In this document: positions 48,925 to 57,630 of the stretch, piece after piece
How the letters are laid out: every line of letters starts with the position of its first letter
How positions within the stretch are numbered: position 1 is the stretch's first letter
Source: Staphylococcus xylosus NJ
GTDB lineage: Bacteria > Bacillota > Bacilli > Staphylococcales > Staphylococcaceae
Direction: 5' to 3'
Assembly: GCF_000338275.1 (NCBI RefSeq)
Contig: NZ_ANMR01000004.1
Span: forward strand, 1-64,000
DNA: 64,000 bases
Translations under genes and position numbers: made by a program
Notes under the pieces: generated by a model
The model's input: only the letters and a program-made list of their open reading frames with translations
Told to the model about the DNA's origin: nothing
Databases searched by the model: none

Positions 48925-49716
48925 TTATATAAATGCATTGTTATTCATAACTTCATTTAAAAATTTAAGCCACATATTCATGTCTTTATAACGTTTTTGT
49001 TCTTCATACCACTGTACCATACCGATAGATTGTACCACTGTGTACCATTTCATACGTTTTTGTAAATCCATTGAATCTTTCGTACCATAAACGTTTAACC
49101 ACTGAGGCCATTTCTTTTCTGGAACGTAATTGTATAGCAGCATACCTAAATCAATCGCTGGATCAGCAATCATCGCGCCTTCCCAATCAACTAGATATAA
49201 TTCATCATGATCCGACAATAGCCAGTTATTGTGATTAACATCACCATGGACTACTGTAAAGAAACGAGGATCCAAGTTTGGCATATGCTCTTCAAGATAA
49301 GTTAAAGCTTTTCTAACAACATGATGCGTTAAAACTTCTCTTGATAAAGAAGCATTAATCTTGTTTAGTAGAATATCAGGAGTGATTGGCTCCATTTCCA
49401 TACGTTTTAACATATTAAGTAATGTTTTAGAACTATGAATCTTTTTCAATAAATTGGCTACCCGTTGTTCGTGCATTTCGTTGAAAGTAAGTTCTCTACC
49501 ATTTTTCCAATGTTGTGCGGTTACCACTTCACCAGTTTCTATGCGTTTTGTCCACACTAATTTTGGTACAATACCTTCGGCCGATAATGCCGCAATAAAT
49601 GGGTTTGAATTTCTTTTTAGGAATAACTTTTGCCCATCTTGTTCAGCCATATATGCCTCACCAGATGCACCACCCGCTGAATCAAGCGTCCATCCCAATT
49701 GATAAAACTGCTCCAA
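48925..49716 (-). CDS. Phosphotransferase family protein (YtmP-like)
   Basis: 263 residues of aminoglycoside phosphotransferase / choline kinase fold: AFLKRN-like Lys in KLFLKRNSNP, Brenner motif VVHGDVNHNNWLL with the catalytic Asp, and the metal Asp in LVDWEGAMIADPAIDLG. These proteins phosphorylate small alcohols; the substrate is not known and resistance is not implied. The start is uncertain: TTG 49716 has GAGG 8 bases upstream, GTG 49719 is adjacent and a longer frame starts at 49752. Coupled to trmB. Confidence 0.83.
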   Translation of the reverse strand: MEQFYQLGWTLDSAGGASGEAYMAEQDGQKLFLKRNSNPFIAALSAEGIVPKLVWTKRIETGEVVTAQHWKNGRELTFNEMHEQRVANLLKKIHSSKTLLNMLKRMEMEPITPDILLNKINASLSREVLTHHVVRKALTYLEEHMPNLDPRFFTVVHGDVNHNNWLLSDHDELYLVDWEGAMIADPAIDLGMLLYNYVPEKKWPQWLNVYGTKDSMDLQKRMKWYTVVQSIGMVQWYEEQKRYKDMNMWLKFLNEVMNNNAFI

Positions 49717-50174
49717 CACGTTCACCTCACTTTCAATTAGAAAATGGCTCAAGAAAACAGATTTCGAGAGCCATATATAATCATTTTCTATTACAATATT
49801 TTAAACTTCAACCCAAATTTATGTCGCCTCAAGTTTTATGACTGACACAATGTCCCATGTGATTCAAGTTAAGTTATTTAATAACAGTACCTAGTTTCAA
49901 ATTATAGCAACTTTTACATCATACCATAAATCAATCTCAAACAGAGTACTATTTTAATATTTCTATATCTTTTTTTCTTAAATTTATTACGGTCAATTTC
50001 AAGACTCATAAAAGATTTTATAATGTTTGAGGTTGAATTTCAACCAAAAATGAGAAACAAAAAGATACATTTTACTTTCAATTTTATATTGAAATCTCTT
50101 AAACGGCTCAGTTAGCATTATAACATAATTTCAACGTAATTTATGTGACATTTTATATCCATTTATGGAAAATA
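49717..50174. other. Intergenic region between ytmP-like and dat
   Basis: No gene. A hairpin ATGGCTC / GAGCCAT (49744-49750, 49768-49774) lies on the minus strand upstream of the ytmP-like start and is followed by TTTTC; it may terminate the dat transcript or be part of a leader. A small stem GTTGAATTTCAAC (50031-50043) is also present. The rest is AT-rich. Confidence 0.5.
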
Positions 50175-51020
50175 TTAACTATGTGTGTCAATGTATCTAT
50201 TAAATCCTTCTTGCAATGATTTCGTAATACTACCTACTTCACCATCACCTACATTTTCTCCATCCAATTTAACGACAGGCATGACTTCTATTGATGTACT
50301 AGACACAATAATTTCGTCTGCATTTTTTAAGAAATCCAATGTAAATACTTCTTCATTAAAAGGTATACCTTTATCTTCAGCAACTGATTTGATAACCATA
50401 CGTGTTATACCATTTAATATATAATTATTTACTGGATGTGTGTATATCTCACCGTTTTTAATCGCATACACATTACTAGAAGAACCTTCTGTGACGATAT
50501 CACCACGGTGTTGAATTGCTTCTTGAGCGTTATATTTTGTTGCGTATTCTTTAGCTAATACATTTCCTAATAAATTTAAACTTTTAATATCGCATCTTAA
50601 CCAACGAATATCTTCAGTTGTAATAGCATTAATGCCTTCTTCAAGCAATTTGTATGGGCGATCATATGACTTCGTAAATGCCATGATGTTTGCCTCTACT
50701 GATGGTGTAGGGAATGCATGATCACGTGGAGCAGCACCACGAGTTACCTGGATATAGACACCGCCATTAACGATGTTGTTTGTAGATAACAATTCCTGAA
50801 TCAATTCCGTCAATTCGTCTACATTGTATTTTAGTTCCAAACCAATTTCTTTAGCACTGCGTAGTAATCTTTCAAAATGTTCTTTAGCTGTAAAAACATT
50901 ATTATCATAAACTCTTATATATTCATAAATGCCATCACCAAAGACATAACCTCTATCATTATACGGTACATTTGCATCTTGCTCGTCCACAAGTTTTTCA
51001 TTTATTAGCACTTTTGTCAT
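50175..51020 (-). CDS. dat: D-alanine aminotransferase
   Basis: PLP fold-type IV enzyme interconverting D-alanine and D-glutamate with their keto acids, supplying D-Glu for peptidoglycan. 281 residues: [21 protein letters not shown] Lys in [16 protein letters not shown], and [12 protein letters not shown] with NGITRMVI for phosphate binding. ATG 51020 has GGAGGA upstream. It begins 3 bases after the pepV stop, so the two are translationally coupled. Confidence 0.95.
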   Translation of the reverse strand: MTKVLINEKLVDEQDANVPYNDRGYVFGDGIYEYIRVYDNNVFTAKEHFERLLRSAKEIGLELKYNVDELTELIQELLSTNNIVNGGVYIQVTRGAAPRDHAFPTPSVEANIMAFTKSYDRPYKLLEEGINAITTEDIRWLRCDIKSLNLLGNVLAKEYATKYNAQEAIQHRGDIVTEGSSSNVYAIKNGEIYTHPVNNYILNGITRMVIKSVAEDKGIPFNEEVFTLDFLKNADEIIVSSTSIEVMPVVKLDGENVGDGEVGSITKSLQEGFNRYIDTHS

Positions 51021-51022
51021 AT

Positions 51023-52432
51023 TTATTCCTCCACACACAATTTATATAATGACTCCAAGTAAATGCTTGTCGCATTAAATAATTGTTTTTTAGTAATATA
51101 CTCATTTTTTTGATGCATTAAGTCTTCAGAATCGCTGAACATAGCACCAAATGCAACACCTTTATCTAAATTACGCGCATAAGTACCGCCACCTATTGTA
51201 TATGGTTCAGTTTGGTCACCAGTTTGGTTTCTATACGCTTCTACTAAACTTTGTACAAATGGATCATCTTTTTCCACATAATGTGGTGTTTGGTTCTTAC
51301 CTAATTCAATTGAAAAACCTAATGGATTTATTTCACTCTTAAATCTAGTCAATGCTTCTTCAAATTCAAAGCCTTCTGGATATCTTAAATTGATACCAAA
51401 TGATCCACCTTTTTGATTATCATAAGTTATTACACCTATATTAGTAGTAACGTCTCCCATTACATCTGTGTGGAATTTCATACCCATTTTTTCTCCAAAA
51501 TGAGACTCGAATAAATATTTATTACTGAATTCAACAAAATTAGCTGCTGTCTTATCTAAATCTAAACTTGATAAGAAATTCATTAAATATAAACCTGCAT
51601 TTACTCCAATAGATGGATCCATACCATGGACCGCTTTACCATATACCTTAAGAACTAATACACCACTATCAACAACACTTTCACCATCAATTTGATAGTC
51701 ATTTAAGTATTGTTCAAAATTTTGAATGACGTCTGTCATATTTTCTTTAACCGCAACATGTGCTACTGCTTCGTCTGGAACCATATTATATCTTTCACCA
51801 GATTTAAATGAACGTAATTCGTATTCAGGTTCATCTTGATCTTCAGCTTTGTCGTTTTGAATTACATCAAACGTGCTGATGCCTTTTTCTCCATGAATAG
51901 CTGGGAATTCAGCATCTGGAGCGAAACCTAATACTGGCATTTCTTCTGTTTCGAAATAACGATCCGTACATTTCCAATCTGACTCTTCATCCGTACCAAT
52001 GATGATATGTATACGCTTTTTCCAATTTACATTCATTTCATTTAAAATTTTGACTGCATAATAAGCTGCAATTGTTGGGCCTTTGTCATCCAAAGTACCG
52101 CGAGCTACAATTTTGTCATCAGTGACTAATGGATTGAATGGATTTGAGTCCCATCCATCACCAGCAGGAACAACATCTACGTGGCATAAGATACCAAAAA
52201 GATCTTCACCTTCACCCGCTTCGATTCGTCCGGCGATATGATCAACATCATGTATTCCAAATCCATCTCGTTCTGCAAGTTGGTACATGTAATCTAAGGC
52301 TTTACGTGGTCCTGGTCCAACAGGATTCTCTGAAGATGCCTTATCATCTTCTCTTACACTTTCGATAGATAAAAGTCCTTTCAAATCCTCGATAATTTGC
52401 CCTTCATACGCTTTTACTTTATCTCTCCACAT
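51023..52432 (-). CDS. pepV: Dipeptidase PepV
   Basis: M20-family dinuclear Zn dipeptidase acting on dipeptides, including some D-containing ones. 469 residues: metal ligands in [13 protein letters not shown] and [11 protein letters not shown], catalytic Glu in [10 protein letters not shown], a lid domain (about 185-385) with [13 protein letters not shown] and the C-terminal [18 protein letters not shown] 52432 matches homologs (MWRDKV); a TTG two codons upstream has better spacing to AAGGA. Upstream partner of dat; the pairing suggests recycling of cell-wall D-amino acids. Confidence 0.94.
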   Translation of the reverse strand: MWRDKVKAYEGQIIEDLKGLLSIESVREDDKASSENPVGPGPRKALDYMYQLAERDGFGIHDVDHIAGRIEAGEGEDLFGILCHVDVVPAGDGWDSNPFNPLVTDDKIVARGTLDDKGPTIAAYYAVKILNEMNVNWKKRIHIIIGTDEESDWKCTDRYFETEEMPVLGFAPDAEFPAIHGEKGISTFDVIQNDKAEDQDEPEYELRSFKSGERYNMVPDEAVAHVAVKENMTDVIQNFEQYLNDYQIDGESVVDSGVLVLKVYGKAVHGMDPSIGVNAGLYLMNFLSSLDLDKTAANFVEFSNKYLFESHFGEKMGMKFHTDVMGDVTTNIGVITYDNQKGGSFGINLRYPEGFEFEEALTRFKSEINPLGFSIELGKNQTPHYVEKDDPFVQSLVEAYRNQTGDQTEPYTIGGGTYARNLDKGVAFGAMFSDSEDLMHQKNEYITKKQLFNATSIYLESLYKLCVEE

Positions 52433-52604
52433 TTGCAATCAACTTCCTTCTTATAACTAATATATTTAATATTTTACATGAACTAGAGAAGAAACTACAG
52501 TGAGATGTGTCTAATAATTCAAAAAATTAACTGTTATGATTTGTATTAAAACAGTTTAAACGCTATACATTACTAAATAAAATACCTGTATTAATAAAGT
52601 AAAA

Positions 52605-52647
52605 GGAGCGAGCTAGAAATCACAATTTGATTTCTTATTCTCGCCCC
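52605..52647. repeat. GC-rich intergenic hairpin downstream of the small YtxH-like gene
   Basis: GGAGCGAGCTAGAAATCA pairs with TGATTTCTTATTCTCGCCCC with small bulges. It resembles the hairpins at 27209 and in the 34673 element (G-rich arm, AGAAAT, C-rich arm). It lies in the 350-base gap 52433-52783; nothing else is recognisable there. Confidence 0.6.
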
Positions 52648-52783
52648 TATGGCTAACTAAATATTTAATTAACTTATGATAAATGTATTAAGTTAAGTAA
52701 TAGCTAATGTGAATAATTAGTTTTAATTACACACATAGATAACACTGTTCATATCTTAACCATACATATATACATTTTAAATT

Positions 52784-53197
52784 TTATTTTTCATCATGTT
52801 TGTTACTGTTATTTTTTAATTCTTCTTCTGTTACAACGCGTAGGTTGTTTGACGGATCAGCAGCGCCTTCATCAGTAAATCTCGCTTCTTCAATATGCTC
52901 TTCTTCATTTTCACTAACATTTTTAAAGCGATCTTTTTGTTCATTGATAAATCCTTTAGGATCTTGCTTAACTTTTGAAGCATATCCCTTTGGATCTTGT
53001 TTTACTTCATTATATGTTTCTCCAGCTTTAGAACTTATTTGACTTGCGATGTCTTTAGCATTTTGTTTATAAGATTCTGGGTTAGATTTATATTTACTGT
53101 ACTCATCTTTCAATCTATCTCTATTTTCTTTTTTAGAGAGAACAACGGCTGCGGCTGCTCCACCGATGCCTACAATTGCTTTAAATAATTTTGACAT
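52784..53197 (-). CDS. Small YtxH-like stress protein
   Basis: 137 residues: N-terminal Gly/Ala-rich hydrophobic segment (KAIVGIGGAAAAVVLSKK, residues 6-23) followed by an amphipathic helical region with the repeated unit VKQDPKGY / VKQDPKGF (about 65-82), and an acidic tail. YtxH family, probably membrane-associated through the N-terminus; linked to general stress in Bacillus. Weak AGAGGTG site. Downstream of the RsuA-type gene by 18 bases, same strand. Confidence 0.75.
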   Translation of the reverse strand: MSKLFKAIVGIGGAAAAVVLSKKENRDRLKDEYSKYKSNPESYKQNAKDIASQISSKAGETYNEVKQDPKGYASKVKQDPKGFINEQKDRFKNVSENEEEHIEEARFTDEGAADPSNNLRVVTEEELKNNSNKHDEK

Positions 53198-53215
53198 AAT
53201 AACTACACCTCTTCT

Positions 53216-53914
53216 TTATTTTAATCCTAAACTTTTAAAATCTTGCTGATTTAATTGACGATATTCTCCTGGTGCCAGTGTTAAATCAAGATGAAGGTCG
53301 CCAATGCTAATACGTTTCAATTCTAAAACTTCATTATTTATCGCATGAAACATACGCTTAACCTGATGATAACGTCCTTCATGAATCGTAACAAATGATT
53401 TATACATTTCATCACTTTTCACTAATTCCGCTGGTTTTGCCAATCCCTCATTTAATTCAATACCCACTTTAAATGCATTTATATCATTTTTTGTAATATT
53501 TTTTTCAGAAATCACTTCATATGTTTTAGGAACATGCTTTGTTGGACTCATTAAGTCATGGTTGAATTGCCCATCGTTAGTAATTAATAATAAACCTTCT
53601 GTATCTTTATCCAAACGTCCCACCGGAAAAACATTTAAATATTTATATTCATCGACCAAATCAATGACAGTTTGTTGTTTGTCATCTTCAGTTGCTGAAA
53701 TATAACCTTTAGGTTTGTTTAACATTAGATATACTTTATCAATATATTGGATATGTCTATTATTTGCTTTTACAATATCAACATCTGGATTTAACTGCCT
53801 TTTTGGTGATGTTTCTACATTATCATTCACAGTTACCTGTTTCTTTTTTAATAATTGCTTAACTTCGGTACGTGTACCTACACCCATATTTGCTAAAAAC
53901 TTATCTAATCTCAT
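53216..53914 (-). CDS. 16S rRNA pseudouridine synthase, RsuA family
   Basis: 232 residues: N-terminal S4 domain (MRLDKFLANMGVGTRTEVKQL) and a catalytic domain with LNKPKGYISAT, catalytic Asp in VGRLDKDTEGLLLITNDG and EGRYHQVKRMF. The RsuA/RluE/F type acts on single rRNA uridines; position is not known. Overlaps the upstream murJ gene by 4 bases (ATGA). TTAGGG site. Confidence 0.9.
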   Translation of the reverse strand: MRLDKFLANMGVGTRTEVKQLLKKKQVTVNDNVETSPKRQLNPDVDIVKANNRHIQYIDKVYLMLNKPKGYISATEDDKQQTVIDLVDEYKYLNVFPVGRLDKDTEGLLLITNDGQFNHDLMSPTKHVPKTYEVISEKNITKNDINAFKVGIELNEGLAKPAELVKSDEMYKSFVTIHEGRYHQVKRMFHAINNEVLELKRISIGDLHLDLTLAPGEYRQLNQQDFKSLGLK

Positions 53915-55548
53915 TTAATAATCCCTAATTTACGTCTAAGTTTATTTGGTATTTCACCTAAAAATTGATCGGCTAATTTTGTCTTCATAGTGATACCTCC
54001 ATAAACAATCATACCAATTACTACACTTATAATTAAAATAGTTAATGAACCTATTTTAGATTCTGGTGAAATCAACATTTGTAATATAAATGAAGATAAT
54101 TCAACGATAATCATCATGATTAAACCATATAGGAATATTTTACCAAAGTGTAACCAAGTCTCTGAGAAATCAAATTTCGCATATTTTTTAAGTATATAAA
54201 AATTACATAAAACAGCAAACAACAGTGCAATCGCTGTACTTAAAATTGCGCCAGCTGTATGGAAAGCCATAATGAGTGGTGTGTTGAGTATAACTTTTAA
54301 AACAACTGCCGATAAAATTACAAATACAGTCAGTTTTTGCTTATCAATACCTTGTAGCATGGATGCTGTCACACTTAATAATCCAATTAAAATAGCAACT
54401 GGTGCATAATAGAATAGTAGCTGACTTCCATCAACATTATAACTATAGAACACAGTATATAACGGTAATGCTAAAGCCATAATTCCTAAACTTGCTGGTA
54501 CTGTGATATACATCAATACACCTAAAGAAGTTCTAATTTGTCTATGCATCTCACTTAGCTCACCAGATTCGTATGTTTTTGTAATAAATGGAATTAAACT
54601 TACTGCAAAACCTGCTGATAGTGATGTTGGAATCATCACTATTTTATTAGTTGTCATATTTAAAATAGTAAAGAAATAGTCATGTAATTGGCTCGGTACA
54701 CCTGCTAAATCTAAAGCACCATTATGTGTAAATTGGTCAACTAAATTAAATAATGGGAAATTCAAGCTAACAATAACAAATGGAATACTATACGAAATAA
54801 TTTCTTTATACATTTTCCCATATGAAACGCTTATGCCTGAAACATCTGTTGCAACCATTTTTTCAATATTAGGTTTTCTTTTTCTCCAGTAGTACCACAA
54901 TGTAAAGATACCAGCTACGGCACCTATTGCTGCAGCAAACGTTGCAACACCATTAGCTTGTAATACACTACCGTTAAAGACATTAAGCACTAAATAACTT
55001 CCAATTAGAATGAATAAGATACGTGCAATTTGTTCTATAACTTCTGATACTGCTGTTGGCCCCATTGATTTATAACCTTGGAACACACCACGCCATGTAG
55101 CGAGTAATGGAATAAATATTACGACCATACTGATAATTCTAATAATCCATGTAATGTCATCGACTGACCATCCACCTTTAGCTCCTGATTCGTGAGCTAA
55201 TGTGATGCTTGCTATACTTGGCGCTAATAAATATAAAATGAAAAATCCTATAAATCCTGTAATGGTCATAACAATAAAACTGGATTTATATAATTTTTCA
55301 CTTACTTTATATGCACCTAAAGCATTATACTTAGACACATATTTAGACGCCGCTAATGGTACACCAGCAGTTGCAATAGCAATTGCTATATTATAAGGCG
55401 TATATGCATAGTTAAAAGGTGCCAATTTTTCTTCTCCACCAATAATGGCGTAGAATGGAATTATATATATTACACCCAGAACTTTAGTAATCAATATACT
55501 AAGGGTGATTAAAAAGGTACCCCTAACTAATTCTTTACTTTCACTCAT
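53911..55548 (-). CDS. murJ: Lipid II flippase MurJ (YtgP/SpoVB-like)
   Basis: MOP-superfamily membrane transporter that flips lipid II across the membrane. 545 residues with about 14 hydrophobic segments; N-terminal GTFLITLSILITKVLGVIY and PFNYAYTPYNIAIAIATAGVPLAASKYVSKY, RIISMVVIFIPLLATWRG and LSAGFAVSLIPF. The ytgP-type ortholog at this locus is the essential staphylococcal flippase (SAV1754). AGGAAG site. Coupled to the pseudouridine synthase gene. Confidence 0.92.
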   Translation of the reverse strand: MSESKELVRGTFLITLSILITKVLGVIYIIPFYAIIGGEEKLAPFNYAYTPYNIAIAIATAGVPLAASKYVSKYNALGAYKVSEKLYKSSFIVMTITGFIGFFILYLLAPSIASITLAHESGAKGGWSVDDITWIIRIISMVVIFIPLLATWRGVFQGYKSMGPTAVSEVIEQIARILFILIGSYLVLNVFNGSVLQANGVATFAAAIGAVAGIFTLWYYWRKRKPNIEKMVATDVSGISVSYGKMYKEIISYSIPFVIVSLNFPLFNLVDQFTHNGALDLAGVPSQLHDYFFTILNMTTNKIVMIPTSLSAGFAVSLIPFITKTYESGELSEMHRQIRTSLGVLMYITVPASLGIMALALPLYTVFYSYNVDGSQLLFYYAPVAILIGLLSVTASMLQGIDKQKLTVFVILSAVVLKVILNTPLIMAFHTAGAILSTAIALLFAVLCNFYILKKYAKFDFSETWLHFGKIFLYGLIMMIIVELSSFILQMLISPESKIGSLTILIISVVIGMIVYGGITMKTKLADQFLGEIPNKLRRKLGIIK

Positions 55549-55677
55549 TCAGATCTTCCTATCTCAAATTAAATTTTTACACTCGTAACTTCAATAATAA
55601 CGTTATAACCACTTTTTTTCAAAACTATATTACTATAAACTATAAAATAACACTATTTAGTAAAGGGAGGCAATGAA

Positions 55678-56952
55678 ATGTATCAAACAATTATCATCGG
55701 CGGTGGTCCAAGTGGGCTTATGGCAGCTGCTGCAGCAAGTAAATTAAGCAATAGTGTTTTATTAATTGAAAAGAAAAAAGGACTAGGCCGCAAATTAAAA
55801 ATTTCTGGTGGCGGTCGTTGTAATGTAACCAATCGTCTTCCTTATGATGAAATTATAAAAAACATTCCTGGTAATGGAAAGTTTTTATATAGCCCATTCT
55901 CAGTTTTTGACAATGAATCAATCATTCATTTTTTTGAATCTAGGGGTGTATCTTTAAAAGAAGAAGACCATGGACGTATGTTCCCAGTTTCTAATAAATC
56001 TCAAGATGTAGTGGATGCACTTATTCACACTTTGCAACAAAATAAGGTAGAAGTTAAAGAAGAAGCCACTGTTGCTTCAATTTCATACACCGATAATCAA
56101 ACTTTCCAAGTGTCGCTTAATGATCAACAATCTTTTGAAAGCCAAAGTTTAGTCATTGCAACTGGTGGTACAAGTGTGCCGCAAACCGGTTCTACTGGAG
56201 ATGGTTATAAATTTGCTGAACAATTAGGACATTCCATTACTGAATTATTTCCTACTGAAGTCCCGATTACTTCTGCTGAGTCTTTCATTAAAAACAAACG
56301 ACTAAAAGGATTGAGTTTAAAAGATGTAGCACTTTCAGTATTAAAAAAGAATGGAAAAACAAGAATCACACATCAAATGGATATGTTATTCACACATTTT
56401 GGTGTTAGCGGCCCTGCTGCATTAAGATGCAGCCAATTCGTTTATAAAGAACAAAAAAACCAAAAACGACAAGAAATACAAATGCAAATTGATGCTTTTC
56501 CAGAAATAACAAAAAACGAATTAGAACTAAAAATTCGTGATTTACTTAAAAACACACCAGACAAATACATCAAAAACAGTTTACACGGTTTAATTGAAGA
56601 ACGCTATTTATTATTTATTATCGAACAAGCGGATATCCCTGATGATTTAACTGCACATCACATTTCCAATGCACAAATCAATAATATTGTAGCGTTATTA
56701 AAAGGTTTTACTTTTTACGTCAATGGCACTTTATCTATCGAAAAAGCTTTCGTAACCGGCGGTGGTGTTTCACTAAAAGAAATACAACCTAAAACAATGA
56801 TGTCCAAAATTGTCCCCGGCTTATTTTTATGTGGTGAAGTATTAGACATTCACGGTTATACTGGCGGATATAACATTACTAGTGCATTGGTCACTGGACA
56901 TGTTGCTGGTACTAATGCAAGTGAGTTCGATTCCACAACTCAAACACTTTAA
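55678..56952 (+). CDS. HI0933-family FAD/NAD(P) flavoprotein (YtfP-like)
   Basis: 424 residues: N-terminal dinucleotide fold with IIIGGGPSGLMAAAAA, then ISGGGRCNVTNR (the family signature), LVIATGGTSVPQTGSTGDGY, MLFTHFGVSGPAALRCS, and C-terminal GYNITSALVTGHVAG. Predicted oxidoreductase with FAD; substrate unknown. GGGAGG site. Divergent from murJ, single gene with terminator. Confidence 0.87.
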   Translation: MYQTIIIGGGPSGLMAAAAASKLSNSVLLIEKKKGLGRKLKISGGGRCNVTNRLPYDEIIKNIPGNGKFLYSPFSVFDNESIIHFFESRGVSLKEEDHGRMFPVSNKSQDVVDALIHTLQQNKVEVKEEATVASISYTDNQTFQVSLNDQQSFESQSLVIATGGTSVPQTGSTGDGYKFAEQLGHSITELFPTEVPITSAESFIKNKRLKGLSLKDVALSVLKKNGKTRITHQMDMLFTHFGVSGPAALRCSQFVYKEQKNQKRQEIQMQIDAFPEITKNELELKIRDLLKNTPDKYIKNSLHGLIEERYLLFIIEQADIPDDLTAHHISNAQINNIVALLKGFTFYVNGTLSIEKAFVTGGGVSLKEIQPKTMMSKIVPGLFLCGEVLDIHGYTGGYNITSALVTGHVAGTNASEFDSTTQTL

Positions 56953-57050
56953 CTTTAAATATTGTAGGAAAGATTAAATTTGCGGTAAAACAACCAAAGT
57001 ATTAAACGTCTTCGAATTAGAGCATCTATAATTCTTTTTATAAACACTTA

Positions 57051-57091
57051 AACAGTCCATTTTACATATATTTATGTTCGGACTGTTTTTT
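57051..57091 (+). terminator. Terminator of the flavoprotein gene
   Basis: AACAGTCC (57051-57058) and GGACTGTT (57080-57087) followed by TTTT. Confidence 0.85.
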
Positions 57092-57177
57092 ATTATATAC
57101 ACTTCATTATATCTACAAATTCTAAACTATTATATTTCAATCGTTCAAAATTAGAAATCTCCTCCAAAAATTCACAT

Positions 57178-57230
57178 TAAAAAAGTACTTCAAAGTAGAC
57201 ACTTTTCAATGTGACCCCTTTGAAGTACTT
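57178..57230 (-). terminator. Terminator of the rhodanese gene
   Basis: AAGTACTTCAAAG (57183-57195) and CTTTGAAGTACTT (57218-57230), perfect; the minus strand then reads TTTTTTAATG. The 57231-57299 gap also has a CATGTATA/TATACATG palindrome. Confidence 0.85.
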
Positions 57231-57299
57231 ATAAATTAAATTCAGTACATGTATAACATTGGTATACATGCGATTATTCATTTTATTTTCTTGTAAAAG

Positions 57300-57611
57300 T
57301 TAAACACTTTTTAATTCTAAACCTTCGTCTCCCCAAGCATCCATGCCACCTTCAACGTTCACTGCATTAATGCCGTTTTGTTCAAGATATTGAACAACTT
57401 GCGCGCTTCTGCCACCAACTTTACAGATAATATAATAAGTATCATTTTCATTAAATTGGTTAAGGTTCTCTGGTATTTCATTCATTGGAATTGTTTTTGC
57501 ACCAGGAATAATTCCCGTCGCTGTTTCCTCATTAGTTCTAACATCAACGATATTAACAGGATCAGCATTTAAAATTTCACTCTTTAATTCATCAATTGTA
57601 ATAGATTCCAT
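57300..57611 (-). CDS. Rhodanese-domain protein
   Basis: 103-residue single rhodanese domain: NIVDVRTNEETATGIIPGAKTI in the N-terminal half, active-site Cys in YYIICKVGGRSAQV, and VEGGMDAWGDEG. The CKVGGRS loop fits a sulfurtransferase with a six-residue active loop. Function in sulfur trafficking is inferred. TAGGAGG site. Downstream of leuS by 19 bases and probably co-transcribed. Confidence 0.92.
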   Translation of the reverse strand: MESITIDELKSEILNADPVNIVDVRTNEETATGIIPGAKTIPMNEIPENLNQFNENDTYYIICKVGGRSAQVVQYLEQNGINAVNVEGGMDAWGDEGLELKSV

Positions 57612-57630
57612 TATTAATTCCTCCTATTTA

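Noticed and set aside
48925-49716. Aminoglycoside resistance phosphotransferase
   Set aside because: The fold is shared, but the gene is the conserved YtmP ortholog coupled to trmB; nothing indicates an antibiotic substrate.
57245-57268. CATGTATA / TATACATG palindrome
   Set aside because: AT-rich, short, no associated gene start; chance is a sufficient explanation.
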